A stretch of DNA of 64,000 nt from Cunninghamia lanceolata (GCA_027924645.1 BSBN01000888.1:13895001-13959000); one strand, 5' to 3'; counted from the first letter of the stretch, positions 10,866 to 24,286 are shown. Notes: a model not told the origin generated them from the letters alone. Numbers and translations: made by a program.

Positions 10866-12665
10866 ACTTTAAGTTATGTTGAAGATGATAAGATGTTGTT
10901 GAGAGCCTATGGCATGAACTATATGACCCTTCCTTTTGTTCCCAAGGATGTGTGTACTGTTATATGAAGGTTTTGGCCTCCAAATGTTGGTGAACATTTC
11001 TACTATAGAGATTTGCCTAAAAGATTGTGTGGTAAAATGCTCTGCATTCATCCACATTTAAAGATATGGTCATGTGGTTCAAAAGTTAAGTTCAATATGA
11101 TGTCAAGGTGCTAAATCTAAAGATTCAAATCATTTGTCCCTCCGTAGTAAAAGTTACGAGAGACAGAGTTCTGGTCTATACTCTATAAGGATTAAGTAAT
11201 GATGAAGATTGTTTCGAGTGCTTTGCATTCCTCTGCAATGATAGATATGGCTATGCAGTTTTGAGGATATGTTCACAGCAATTTATGAGTGCATCCCTAT
11301 GAGTTTTAGGTGTCTTTGAAGTCTGCAAATCTACTTTTCAAATGACATTTGTGATATAGATAGTTCTAGATGCCTACTTGTTCCTAGGACACTTGCTGAT
11401 GTTGTGTACCAATTTGGTAGGCATGAAATGATACATAGACTAATGGAAGATGGTCCTGCTAATCTTGTGTTGTCTACAATTTGCTCTGAAAGATGTATTT
11501 CTACTCTCTCTAGAACTAAATGTTGTCTAGAATGATGGTGTTGCTGGTTTATGCTCTTGCCTGTCCAACTAAGGAATGTTGATGGTGTGTTGTTCAAAGT
11601 TCCTATTGTATGGAGTTCAAGGAATGTTTGGAGATGTTGTATGAGTCCTATTGACTAATCTAGAAGAAGAACAAGCAATGTTTAATCACTCAAGAGTACC
11701 ACCAAGATTGTGAAGACCGATGTGCTACAAGATTCATGTCTTCTTGCTTAAGGGTGACCTAATTCAAATTTGTGAAGTGTGTAGATGTTATTATTTAAAG
11801 TATGATGATGTGGAGGATGTTTAGGACTGAACAAAGCATGTATTGGGATCCGCAAGGCATGTGTTCTCTTCTAGAGTAGTATCTTGTTCATGATAGCGCT
11901 TGTCCTATGCATGTTTCATAATATGATCTTTGGCCAACTTGTAAAATGTAATAATCTTGTTGTATTGTTTGACTTATATGAAATCAATGTAATGTCATGT
12001 ATATATATCGAACCTAGTTGATCTAGGTGAAGGATGATTGTGAAAATAAAAATATGAGAGTGTGAATAGTAGAGTATGAATATAATATGCATTGTTATGT
12101 GCAACTAAAGGATAAATAGCAGAAGTGTTGGATGTTGTCCTAGTTCATCTTGAAGATATTTGTGTGACATGAGAGAAGTGAAGAGTGTGCTTAATTGATC
12201 AAATCATCAGAAGAAATAGAATTGCAATCATCAAATGTGTGAGCTTCAATGTCAATTTTTAGGTAGTAGAAGGATTGTCATGCTGTAATTGTTTCTGAGT
12301 TTATTATCAGTTCAGGGAGTGGCTACTTCCTTCAGTTGTTTCCCTAAAACAAAGTTTGTAGAGAGTTGTAACTTCCATGGGAGTGTCCTTAAAACCTTTC
12401 TTCAAGGAGTAGTAGCTTCCTTGGGTTGTAGCCCCAAAACAAAGTTGTAATTGTGAGCTTCATATATTGTGAGTTAATCCTCACCGTAGTTTTTCCCTTC
12501 TTAGGTTTTCCATGTATATCTAGTGTTATGTGTTGATGTGCATTGTGTTGATCTTTCATATTTTTATTGATGTCCTAATGCTTAAGTTTTAATCTGCTTC
12601 AGAAGACTGAAAGTTTGTTTAGATACTGATTCATCCTCCATCTCAATATCTTGGTGTTTTCAACA

Positions 12666-14030
12666 AGTAGTTCTATCTAGGATTAATCACACCTAGTTGT
12701 TCCTATTTTGTTTTAAGTTTTTCAATATTATCCCTTTGGTAAAATATTATAAATAATTTGTGTCTAATTTACTCAATCATTACCAATTTCTCATTATTGG
12801 CTTCAAGTTGCTATATGTTTCCCTTGTTAGTGCGAGACTTTATTTTTATAGGGATAATCACATATGGACTCTAGTTTGCCATTATTAATACTAGCTAAAC
12901 TTTCTCTAGTACAAAATTTATTTGATTTGTGGCTAAACTGCATGTAATTAATTTGATTGAACATTATAAAGGAATTATTGACAACTAATATCCCTAATTT
13001 ACTTTAATTTATTTGGGATAGTTATTTTCAAGTTTCCAAATAGAACTCATTTCACCCAATTGCACACATGGTTGAACCTATATAGTAACCTGATCCACAA
13101 TGTGTGTTATTTATACTATCTACACCTTAAATTCTAGTTGGAGCATATTATACCCAATTAAACACTTAAATGAGCCAATCTCATAACTAGATCAATCATG
13201 TGTGCCATTGAGACTATTTGTGCCATATGATTTGAAATAAATTTTATTGTATCCAACTTCATATTTAATTGAACAAATCTAATAATTAGATTGATCATGT
13301 GTGTGATTATAGCTAATTAAACGCTGTATAAAAATTAAAGAAAATCATGTACAAGAAAGCTTAATTTTAATTCAATAATTAAATTTAATGTAAGAATATA
13401 ACATCAAATGTATATATATTAAAGGGCGAGTACAATTTTATGGAAGTTGGGGATGTTAGAAACTTATTGTTCTTAGTGTATATATGTTCCTTTTAGTAGA
13501 CAAAATAGTCACATTATCACTTTTCTTATTAAGTAAAAATATTTTTTGTTCCTTTAGTAGAAGCACCATTCATACATATTTTTACTACATAAAAGTTTTA
13601 ATTGAACCCGTTTTATTGGAGAAGGGTCCACACACCATTCTAAATCATTTAGGGATTTTTTCTACTTTCACACTAGAATTGGTGAATCAGATATAGTTCT
13701 AATTTAATTGTTATTCAATCAAAAATATACTTCTGATTTAGTTGTTCTTCAATCTTTAATTGAGCAAATTTTATCTCTTTTAAATTAAGTTGATTAATGT
13801 TATCATAGTTTTGGTTTTCATTTTAAATATAAGAAGAAAGTCAAACACAAAAAATGCTACAAAAGCAAATCAATGAATTCAATGAATGTTATCATTGTTG
13901 TAATGACATCGTAGAAACTGATTAGCACTTTAGAATTTCAATAAAATTACTTTAAAAACATTTACGAAGCCATAAGAAAAGTCCCATTGATAATTAAAAC
14001 AAATATAGAATAATGAAAACGGGAAGATTT
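12666..14030. other. AT-rich intergenic DNA
   Basis: No gene or recognisable element. Around 13085-13330 there are loosely repeated phrases (AGATCAATCATGTGTG and AGATTGATCATGTGTG), but no clean repeat unit. Confidence 0.4.
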
Positions 14031-14036
14031 TTTATT
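14031..14036 (-). terminator. Candidate polyadenylation signal of the GST gene
   Basis: AATAAA on the minus strand, about 230 bases beyond the GST stop codon. This is the first canonical hexamer I see downstream; plants tolerate variants, so this is tentative. Confidence 0.35.
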
Positions 14037-14264
14037 GAGGCTAGCAAGGGATCCAATAACAATGTTTCACTCAATGTAGAGACAACATGGTTCACACCAG
14101 CGAAATCCTCCATGGATACAAATATAATCTAACAGTTCAACAATAAATTCAGGGATGCAATCGAAAACCTTTTCGACACCTTCTCTACCTTACAGGCTCC
14201 TACACAAGCTAGCTAATTAAACAACTTAACGAGTACAGTCTATTGTGCATAAGTTACTTGTAAT

Positions 14265-15047
<783 letters not shown>

Positions 15048-15120
15048 TCACACACAGAAAACAGGGTTCAGACAAGAGTAGTGTTTTCTTGGTCTTAATC
15101 TTTTGGCCTGGGAGTGTAAA

Positions 15121-15130
15121 TATATATAAG
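15121..15130 (-). promoter_or_regulatory. TATA box of the GST gene
   Basis: CTTATATATA on the minus strand, about 80 bases upstream of the ATG. This leaves room for a short 5' leader of about 50 bases. Confidence 0.65.
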
Positions 15131-15237
15131 AAAAACAATGTCGGCAACGGTCAACACCATCAATTCTGCTCCCGAGTCTCTATTGGAGGTAGGCCCCTGC
15201 GTAAAATGATCCAGCTAGTCACTGCTTAGCATTATGC

Positions 15238-15257
15238 TGACGTCCGCCCTTGCGTCA
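15238..15257 (-). promoter_or_regulatory. as-1/ocs-like element upstream of the GST gene
   Basis: On the minus strand the site reads TGACGCAA-GGGC-GGACGTCA: two TGACG-type half sites whose centres are exactly 12 bases apart, the spacing of the classical as-1 element. It lies about 110 bases upstream of the TATA box and 200 upstream of the ATG. In plants such elements bind TGA-class bZIP factors and drive induction of tau GSTs by salicylic acid, auxin analogues and xenobiotics. The second half site has one deviation (GGACG for TGACG), though the opposite strand supplies TGACGTCC. Confidence 0.65.
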
Positions 15258-15259
15258 CA

Positions 15260-15603
15260 ACGTGCATGTGAAGGAGAAGTATTTGACCAGGCCATCAATT
15301 GAGGCATATATTCAATTCGAAGGGTGCGGGTCACGAAAACCCACATACAAGGCTTACATTTGATGGCTGTATGGCCGTATTTAGGCATTTTTATCAGAAA
15401 ATACAATCAACATTTAAAAAAAAAATTGTATCACATGAAAGGAGAGAATTTAACAAACTGTCAAAATTTATATAGAATTATGATTATATATATTTGGTTT
15501 ATATATAATTTTACTTATACTAAGATATGTCGTAATATTTTATGGGCACCTTTGAATGAATAATTGTCATTAAAAAATTGCTTGACACGTAGGGTCACTC
15601 GTC
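15260..15603. other. Upstream flank of the GST gene, nothing recognised
   Basis: Moderately AT-rich DNA between the as-1-like site and the first unit of the tandem array. No conserved coding frame or element boundary seen. Confidence 0.35.
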
Positions 15604-15622
15604 AAATTTAGGCCCTGCCCAC
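15604..15622 (+). repeat. Detached left piece of the 114-bp tandem array
   Basis: AAATTTAGGCCCTGCCCAC matches the start of the repeat unit at about 17928. It is separated from the rest of the array by the insertion at 15623-17712. Confidence 0.6.
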
Positions 15623-17712
15623 TGTAATGTCCCTTACCTAATTTGCCCTAGAATTCACTTGGGAATTAGGTTTAGGGTTTCTACTTTTTGAATTCTTCTT
15701 GGAGCCATACCTGTAATAGCACATATATATACACAAAACCCATATTGCCATATGTCAGTTCTAGTATTTATTACCCAGCAATTCAACATAATCAACTTAC
15801 AACTGAAAACACATAAGAAAGAAGAGTCACTCAACATGCCAGGGAGGAGAAGTCATAAATCCTTAGTAGCCTAAGGCCTACCACAGTCCTATTGCCCGAA
15901 CCCTTGATGAAGGCCTATTGGGGCATGTTCCAATGTGGGACCCCCATCCCTCAATGATCCAATCCCTTGACTCGGGCCTATGGGGATGGAGCCTAGATGG
16001 GGTTTATAGGCAATCTACTAAGACTTATGCATTCACCCCTCCTAGCTAAATCACAAACAAAATATATGTAGTTTCCACACAGTTCCAATTTATACAATTT
16101 GCCTTTATCACTAGGAAATGAATCATACAGTAGTATATGATGCAGCATACGATATATAAGAGTGCAAATAGTTTCTAGCTATTTTCAAATATGCAGTTAT
16201 TCTTTTATCTATTTTCATTCTGCTTCCATTATGCTATAAGAGATTCAAACATAAATGTAGATGCCAGGACAAAAACCATCATCAGAGAAGTTATATTTAT
16301 TCACAATCATCCTTCTTACAGATTTCTAGTTTTATGGCTCAGTTCTGATACAAACTACTATACAATATAACAACCATCATTTATATACACATGCAGATGG
16401 AAATTAGTACCTAGACAGATTATAATGATCTATAGTTATTATCCTAATGAAAGTCACAATTGCCATGACACAGTTCCCTTATTTCCCAAGCCCAATTTCC
16501 TCACAGTGGAATGAATTAAACCATGTTAGGGATAGGTTTATGCATTTTAAATGAGAAAGACAAAGCATATGAAATAATATTCTTGTTGAATAGAGGGAAC
16601 TAGATGCTAGGACTGAGTGAGGAATCTCACCTGAGCCTTGATGAACGCATCATCAATTTCTTATGTCTCATATGAATATGCTGCAATTATTGTCTTTAAT
16701 TTCATAATATAAATATATATATTTTAAACTCAAGAAAATATATATATCTTATTCCCTCTTGATGCTGATATGCTTAGTTATGTACTTCACTTTAGAATAT
16801 ATATTCTTAATTTTAGGAAAGTATGTTATTCTCCTTTATCCTTTCCCTGTTGAATGAATGATCGATGGCTAATGGATTGTGATCTAACTTCCATTGCATT
16901 TCTGTTTTGTGTTTTTTTATTCTGATGAGATATCTTCACAATGCCCACCAATATTCTCTTTATATCTTGATCAGTGCCTTTTCATCAATAATCACCACTT
17001 TATATGGTGATCGCTGACCCATTTCTTCATTCGCTGCTTAGTTAATCTTATTTAATAATAATCGCTCCTTTATTAGAGTGTCTACTCTCGTATTCACTGC
17101 TTGTAATGTCCCTTATATGATATATCTATATTTAGATATTATCATTGCATTTCAAACCTACCTTGATGCCATACGATGTGCCTTATAACTGATCTTTTTG
17201 TCTTTATTTATAAATTTTTTTTTTGTGACTTTTTTTTTGTTTGTTTTTTTTACCAATACCTATGCTACTTGTTAGGAATATTAATAGTTGCTTAACAATT
17301 ACTACTTTATTCTCTTATATGAGATATTTGCTGCCAAAAGTCAAGTCTTATATTATAGATATAAATATATTTATTTCTATATATTAATAATGTTATATAA
17401 TAATATTTATTTATATAAGATTATATATATATTTAAATTATAATATTGGATATTTAATATTTATGTTTATTTATATATTTATAATATAAAATAGTCATAA
17501 TGATGTTATATTTATATATTATAAATTATATAATAGTATTATTATATTATATAATAATACTTAAATCAATAATACAATAAATATATTGTATTTTCATAAT
17601 ATTAATTAATATTATTATATACGTTGATTAAATATATTTGACCAAAGCGATTTCTCTGTCCATGATGTTTAAATCTTTAATTTAAACAATACCCTAATAT
17701 GGGGACATGACA
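15623..17712 (+). mobile_element. LTR-like insertion, probable solo LTR
   Basis: The segment begins TGTAATGTCCC and ends GGGACATGACA. These ends form an imperfect inverted repeat (10 of 11) with TG...CA termini. It is flanked by CCCAC (15618-15622) and TCCAC (17713-17717), a 5-base duplication with one mismatch. Removing it restores a continuous unit of the 114-bp array. There is no coding frame inside. A second copy of the TGTAATGTCCCTTA start occurs at 17102, so it could instead be two nested or partial LTRs. Orientation is not determined. Confidence 0.55.
17190..17640. other. Extremely AT-rich tract
   Basis: Runs of T (17211-17250) are followed by about 300 bases made almost only of A and T with repeated ATATTTAT/TAATAT words. 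It lies in the right part of the LTR-like insertion. Low-complexity sequence with no gene. Confidence 0.7.
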
Positions 17713-18045
17713 TCCACATAGCCCAATCCTATTACGATTTAGTTTGTGCAAAATATCACTGAATATCTAATCATTTTTAGATGATTTCAACTTATGGAAA
17801 TAGCATGCGTAATAAATTTAGGCCCTACCCACATAGCCCAATCCTATTATGATTTAGTTTGTGTGAAATATGACTGATATCTAGTCATTTTAAGATGATT
17901 TCAACTTATGGAAATAGCATGTGTAATAAATTTAGGCCCTGCCCACATAGCCCAATCCTATTACAATTTAATTTGTGCGAAATATCATTGAATATCTAGT
18001 CATTTTAAGATGATTTCAACCTATGGAAATAGCATGCGTAGTCCA
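17713..18045 (+). repeat. ~114-bp tandem repeat, three copies
   Basis: Units start about 17713, 17829 and 17943. Each has CCACATAGCCCAATCCTATT, then GATTTAGTTTGTG (or a close variant), GATGATTTCAAC, TATGGAAATAGCATG and usually AAATTTAGGCCCT. Copies differ by a few substitutions and one short indel. The first unit's left part lies at 15604-15622, across the insertion. Confidence 0.9.
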
Positions 18046-18720
18046 ACTATTATACAATGCATTTACATATTGTTAAAAGTTCAATTATTCTTGAAGTATT
18101 ATAAGTTGAAATCATTCCAAATTTTCATCCAACTATCAATTTCACTTTATACTTTTATCTACATTATGTTGAAGCTATATATTGTTAGTAGTGAATTTAC
18201 ATAATATTTACATATATTTGTTGTGTTGTGGGTTTTTGTTTGTGGTTTGATTATCGAGAAGGAAAATATATGTTTCTTAAATGGTAATTTAGGCTAATCT
18301 AATTAAATGTATACAGATAAGCACAAAAGAGTTTAGGTAAATGAATGATTGATTTATTATCAATCAATTGAAAAGTGTAGAATTTATTTAGAAAATGACA
18401 ATCACTAGAATATGATGACTTATTCTTATAACTAAATAATGATTTCATATATGTCACGATGTTGAATTTTATGTGCCTTAGGAACAACAAATAGTTGTGA
18501 CAATCAAAAGTATGGATTATAATTAAATATTCTTCCCTATTCTAGTCTAGGCCAACTTCATTGGTCATGTACAGATTTAAGACTGTGAAATATAGTTGCA
18601 TTGATAAACTTGACCTTTGATGTGTTATGGCTTCTATCCTTTATGCAATCAGATCTAGATGATAGTTTGATTTCTTTATGAAATCAATAGATTAGAGGTA
18701 AATTGATGAATACCTTTTCT
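18046..18720. other. AT-rich intergenic DNA
   Basis: No gene or element boundary recognised. Confidence 0.35.
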
Positions 18721-19182
18721 AGGTTATTGTGCCACCATGTCATGAGGGCACTCTCCCTTAACAACCCCTTTATAGAAAATAAGATTTAAGGCAACATACA
18801 TGCCCTAGAATGTAGATTCTTTACTTCTTTTAACTACCAATATCAAATGTATCACTATTAATTGTTCTTCTAGAATGAGATCTTTAGCAGGATATAGGGC
18901 ATGGATCAGTAGATTCTTTACTTCTTTTAACATTCCAAGTGATCCAAAGGTTGACTCTTATAGGACACTTGTCTACATGCATGTGCCACATCATGGGGCA
19001 CTTGTCAATCCACATGCAAGGTGGATTGACTCATCCATGCCTATATAATAAGGCATTCTTATGTAAATTATCAAGTGAGATTAATATATGTTTATGGTCA
19101 AATCAGGTTCATCAATATCATTGATTTCTTATCTCTATTTGTCGATTTCCATATTGTGAGAGTGAATATCAAGTGTTACAGA
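18720..19182 (+). repeat. Probable LTR remnant split by element C2
   Basis: If C2 is removed, AAGTGTTACAGA joins to a short stretch ending TATTCAAACA, followed directly by TGGTATCAGAGC at 25274. This is the layout of an LTR end plus primer-binding site. A TATA-like CCTATATAATAAGG lies at about 19039-19052. A 23-base direct repeat with TAGATTCTTTACTTC occurs at 18812 and 18909. The left LTR boundary is not resolved; 18720 is approximate. Confidence 0.45.
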
Positions 19183-20142
19183 TGTTATAAATGAAGAAAA
19201 CAACCCAAATGGAAATCTGATTACACTATATTTATAATCTTAAAGCAATATAATATTAATAGAGATTACAATATAAATAAAACCCACTACACATAAATAA
19301 TGTGCATGAAGAACTGAACACATAACACAATATGTAACGTGGAGAAAATCCTTTTCGATAAAAACTCAACCAAGAAAAGAGGCTTCAAGTTGTATTATAT
19401 TCAAATATGAGATTACAATACATGCACTTTCTCTATTTCTTTAGTCTTCAATCTTACAAAACCTAAGTACCTGTAAAACATGGTATGCAACATATGCATG
19501 GCATTGTACCTATAAAAGTATTACACTCCCAAAACTAGGCATCTACTTTCTCTCACCTTGGATACTCCAACATGCAACATTAAATGACCTCTTACAAGCT
19601 CATGAAATTTGTCAATAGTGAACCATACAAACTTAGGCACCCATGGAGAAGAATAGTCACTTACGGGGTAATAAGTGTTGTCATAAATTTCATAGGTTCT
19701 TTCATAACACACCCTAGATAGCATCTTCCTAATATGGGTGCCTAGAGCTAAGAATAGCAATTTACAACTCATAAATATCCATCATAAGTTGTCATATTGT
19801 CATAGAATCTTATGACAACTCATTGTTGTCATAGATTCTCTTACAACCACTTACCAACTTTATGACATGTGTCATACATGCTAAAAATAGCTAATTCCTC
19901 CAAGGTGGCACCTACCCTCAATTACTCTTAATATTTACAATTACCATCCGTAAATGTTACTCCATAACTACCGTCGATAACTCTGAAACGTACTGATGTA
20001 GTAACTCTGTAATTACTGTCCTCAGTAATTAATTTTTACCACTGCCAATGAAACTTATACATCCCTTATGGGTGATTTACAAATAATATTAGAAATAAGA
20101 ATTACAAGGATTTACAAGGTTAATGGCACCTAATTCCCAACA
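19183..20142 (-). repeat. 3' LTR of C2
   Basis: Reads TGTTGGGAATTAGG from 20142 in element orientation and ends near 19183. Its sequence parallels 24287-25247 over the whole length, including the shared CCAAAACTAGGCATCTACTT block. Confidence 0.88.
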
Positions 20143-20153
20143 TTCTCCTACTT
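20143..20153 (-). other. Polypurine tract of C2
   Basis: AAGTAGGAGAA on the minus strand, immediately before the 3' LTR. Confidence 0.6.
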
Positions 20154-20299
20154 AACATTATACATTGTAAATACCTATAGGAAAACATAAAATATTTAGG
20201 CACTAGAAACAAGGCCCATTGCCTCTCTACAACAAACAAATTTCTTTGTGCTCACAAGCTTGGTCAATGAACCTACAAAATTCTCCTAAGTGTCTACCT

Positions 20300-23200
20300 T
20301 ATTTAGCTCAATCTATCCATTTGCAACAATTTCTCAAACAAGGTAATACTGAACATCAACATGGTTAGTCTGAGCATGATACATAGGATTCTTGGCCAAA
20401 ATAATAGCACTTTGGCTATCACAACCAATCTGAATGTCCCTACAGTCAAAACCAATACATGTACACAATCTACTCAACCAAACTACTTTCTTAGAGACAT
20501 GGGTAGCAACCATATACTCTTCTTCGGTGGTGGGCAAAGAATTCGTGGGTTGCCTTTTGCATATCCAACTCACTACTCCTCCAAACAATGTAAACACATA
20601 ACCACTAGTGGACCTCCAACTATCCAAGTCACCTGCCCAATCTACATCCTCAAACCATGTATGTCCAATGTTTTTTCCATACTATTAGTACCAAACTAAA
20701 CCAAATAGTAATTAGAAGTACCATCTAAATATCTAAATACCTGCTTCACATAATTCCAATGTTGTCTACCAAAGTTAGACATAAACCTTCTCAAAACTCC
20801 CACTATTTGGGCAATATCTAGCCTAGTACAAACCATTGCATACATTAAATCCCAACAACATTAGCATAAGGCACATTAGTCATATCATCAAAATTGTCCT
20901 CATTCTTTGGACACATGTATAGTGAAATATTAGTAGTAATGGGCAAAGGAATTCTAACTGGGTTACAGTATTGCATACTAAATCTCTAGAAAATGGTATT
21001 CACATACTTTGAGATAACCAAAACTTTATGTTACCTCTATCCCTCCTAATCTCCATACCCAGAATATAGCCGACTGCTCCAAGATCCTTCATGTCAAATG
21101 CACCTAAAAGTCATGCTTTCAATTCACTAATCATACCCTAAGTATTACCAAAAAATAACATGACATCAACATGCCATGCAATGATCAGTATAGAATCATC
21201 AATACAATGAATGTACACACAATGTTCCTCCTCATTTCTAACAAAGCTCAGTTTCAAAACAAATGAATCAAACTTCTGGTACCACATTCTCGAGGACTAT
21301 TTCAAACCATAAAGAGACTTCTTTAATGTGCAAACCCAATGTTCTTTCCCTTTTACCTGAAATCATGTAGGGTATTGTATGTAAATTTCTTTCTCAAGAT
21401 ATCCATGCAAGAACATGCCATGTTAACATCCATTTGCTTTATTTCCAATTTAAAGTTGCAACAATGGATAAGAGAAATCTAATAAAAGTTAATTTAGCAA
21501 CAAGAGAGAATATTTCATTTAAATCAACTCCCTCTATTTGGGAGTAGCCCTTGGCTACCAGTGTAGCCTTGTACTTCTCCAATGAACCATCTGCTCCAAA
21601 CTTCTTCTTGAAGACCCACTTGCAACCTAGGGCTTTTCTTCCTTTAGGGAAATGAACAAGATCCCAAATGTTGCAAGATTCTAAAGCCATCATCTCCTCC
21701 TGCATGGCTAATTTCCAAGAATCACTATAATTTGCATGAATAGCTTCCTTGTAGGATCTAGGCTCGTTATCAGTACTTAATAAAGAAAATACACAACAAA
21801 ATCTAGTGGGTTATACCTGTCAATTAAGTTTTGTTGTCTTGTGGATCTTCTCAGAGGTGGAATATGAGACTCTTCAGGTTCTTCTACATGCTCATCTATA
21901 CTAACTTCTTCTATTACAATAGATTCTTCCTCATCAGAACTTTCACTCGAGTCTTCTACTTCTCCACCCTCCAATCCATCATTTTGTTCTCCTTGAGGTA
22001 CATCTTCATGCTCTAATTCAAAGTGCACTCTCTTCATCCTTTCTTCTTTTTCATTTGGCTCGTCAGGTTCTTAAATAGCACTAAGTTCCCTAAAAATAAC
22101 ATCTCTAGAATAGATAATCTTTCAAGTTAGTGGATTTCAAATTTTATAACCTTTTACATTATCACCATATCCAATGAAAGTACACTTTCTAGCCTTTGAA
22201 TACAACTTAGTTCATTTTTCTTTAGGCACATGAACATAAACCTCACATCCAAATACCCTTAAATGTGAAACAAAAGGTTTCTTATCTATCCACATTTCAT
22301 AAGGAGTTGAAACAATAGTCGTACATGGAGATCTACTAATCAATTAGTTTGTAGTACACATAGCTTCTACCCAAAAGCATTTATCCAACTATGATTCACT
22401 CAACACACTTCTAGATCTTTCCATTATTGTCTAATTCATCCTTTTTTCCAGTCCATTCTATTGTGGAGTATATGGAGTAGTCTTCTATCTAACAATACCT
22501 ATATGCTTACATAATTTATCAATTTCCTTAGAACAATATTCCCCTCTATTTTTAGGTTCCAAAACCTTTATCTTATAATCTAATTTATTTTCAAATAAAG
22601 CTTTAAATTCCTTACCTTAGTGAAAACATTAGATTTGTGACACATAAAATAAATCTAGGTAAACCTTGAGACATCATCAATGAAGGAAAAAATATATCTA
22701 GATTTTCCTATTTATTCAACATCCACTGGACCAAACACATCTAAATGGATAAGTTCCAATTTATGATTAGATTTATTGCTGCCAAAAGAAAAGGGAGATC
22801 TATTCTTCTTTCCAAACACATAATGTTTACAAAATTTAAAACTATCATTAGACTAGGATAAACAATCTAATAATTATTTATTTAATATAGTATTTAAACC
22901 ATACTAACTTACGTGGCCCAATCTACAGTGCCACAACATACATGTATTTTTAGTATTAGCCTCAACTGTAGAAGAGGCATTACAAATAGTAGTGCCTTCT
23001 AGCTTAAATAGAGTTCCCAATCTTTTCTCCTTCACTACCACCAAGTTTCCCCTCACTAATCTGCAACCATGCTTATCAAATTCTACATGCATTCCCAAAT
23101 CATTCAACTTTGAAATTGAAATTAAATTTCTAGCCAATCTAAGAACATGAAAAACATTAGAGAGGGTTTTAATTCTCCCATCACTGAAACACAACATTAC

Positions 23201-24178
23201 CTTGCTTTTTCCAATTGTCAGATATGTAGAGTTGTCCCCAAGGTACACTTACCTCCATCATACTCTTCATATGTTGAAAACCATTATTTATGTAGGGTTA
23301 TATGATATGAGTATCTTGAGTCAACAAACCAATGATCATTAGAAACAACATTGCATGTAGAAAGTATAACATCTTCACATGCATTCGAGGACTTATCAGT
23401 AGCAAAATCCCATTATTTCTTCAGGTTTCTATATTCCTTTTTCACATGCCCTCTTTTTCCATAATTCCAACACTTAACTTTTTTTTTTTTCCCAAGAGTC
23501 TTAGGAGAACCCTTAGACTTGTCTGTAGACCCCTTTTGATCTCCTTTTTGTTCTCTTCCCTTAGACCTTCCCCTGATGCTAAGAGCATCCCTTGAACAAT
23601 CCAAACTTGTCTTCCTCAATTCTCATGACAACAAAACTGAAACAAGAGCATCCAACTTCAGATCTATGAGGTTAGCAGTGATAGCAAAAATAACATTCTC
23701 CCATGACTTAGGTAAAGAATAAAGAATTGATATGCATTTATCTTCCTCATTCATATCAACATCTACATATGCTAGTTTGCTTCAATAACGAATCAAATGA
23801 ATTCAAATGCTCTACAACTGAATCAATGTCTTTCATTTTTATAGAAAATAATTTACACCTTAAATAAAGTTTGTTTACCATACTCTTAGCTTGGCAGATC
23901 TCACCCAATCTCTTCCAGAGTTTTTAAGTAGTCTCTTCTCTTGAGACATTCAATAGAATAAAATCAACAACTCATAGATAGATTATTCCCCATACCTTCT
24001 TATCAACCCATTCCCATTCTTTTGCAATCAAATCATTAGGCTTCTTCTCTTTCGTAACATCCAACCACTAGTTTCTTTCCTCAAGAAAATCCTCCATCTT
24101 CATCTTCCATAATTTATACCCCATACCGTTGAACTTTTCAATGTCCAAATGAGGGGTTGAAGCAATAGATTAAGCCAT
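20300..24178 (-). pseudogene. copia gag-pol polyprotein of C2, broken
   Basis: gag begins near 24178 and soon shows DIEKFNG...LWKMKMEDFL, the usual copia gag start, but has a stop four codons in. The zinc knuckle near 23460 reads CWNYGKRGHVKKEY, with two of its cysteines changed to tyrosine. The GAG-pre-integrase region (23248-22904) ends MLWHCRLGHVS. An acidic linker (22037-21777) separates integrase from reverse transcriptase, whose start (21705-21439) has CKWVFKKKFGADGS and [12 protein letters not shown]. The RNase H region (20627-20334) has WRSTSGYVFTLFGG and TTEEEYMVATH. Many stops and frameshifts separate these pieces. The family differs from that of C1 and C4. Confidence 0.85.
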
Positions 24179-24272
24179 GAGTACTACACAAGATATACAA
24201 AATAGAACAACTAAATCTCCCACTGCAGCTAAACAACCTTCACACTACCACCCAAGAATCAAAATTGGCCAG

Positions 24273-24284
24273 GCTCTGATACCA
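24273..24284 (-). other. Primer-binding site of C2
   Basis: TGGTATCAGAGC on the minus strand, two bases inside the 5' LTR. It is complementary to the 3' end of initiator tRNA-Met. Confidence 0.85.
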
Positions 24285-24286
24285 AA

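Larger units (their letters stand above)
6308..12665 (+). mobile_element. Decayed Ty1/copia retrotransposon C1
   Basis: A 5' LTR remnant (6308-6558) matches the end of a 3' LTR (to 12665), and between them lies a gag-pol of the same family as the nearly intact element at 56882-63964. The two share the LTR start (TGTT.GCAA.TATG), the purine-rich tract just before the 3' LTR, and domain order and wording of the polyprotein. The left LTR is truncated, and the primer site and N-terminal half of gag are deleted, so this copy cannot move by itself. Confidence 0.85.
10442..12665 (+). repeat. 3' LTR of C1
   Basis: 2224 bases from TGTTTGCAATATG to TTTCAACA. It is much longer than the 1292-base LTR of the related C4 element, partly because of internal tandem repeats near its start (10553-10762 and 10785-10865). 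The last ~245 bases are matched by the 5' remnant. The bases following it (AGTAG) cannot be compared with a left flank because the 5' LTR is truncated. Confidence 0.7.

Noticed and set aside
15671..15680. TTTAGGGTTT telomere-like word
   Set aside because: A single telo-box-sized match, not an interstitial telomeric array.
24273..24284. tRNA gene from the initiator-Met-like match
   Set aside because: Only the 12-base primer-binding complement is present; the same applies at 4388, 25274, 47872 and 58176. No cloverleaf.
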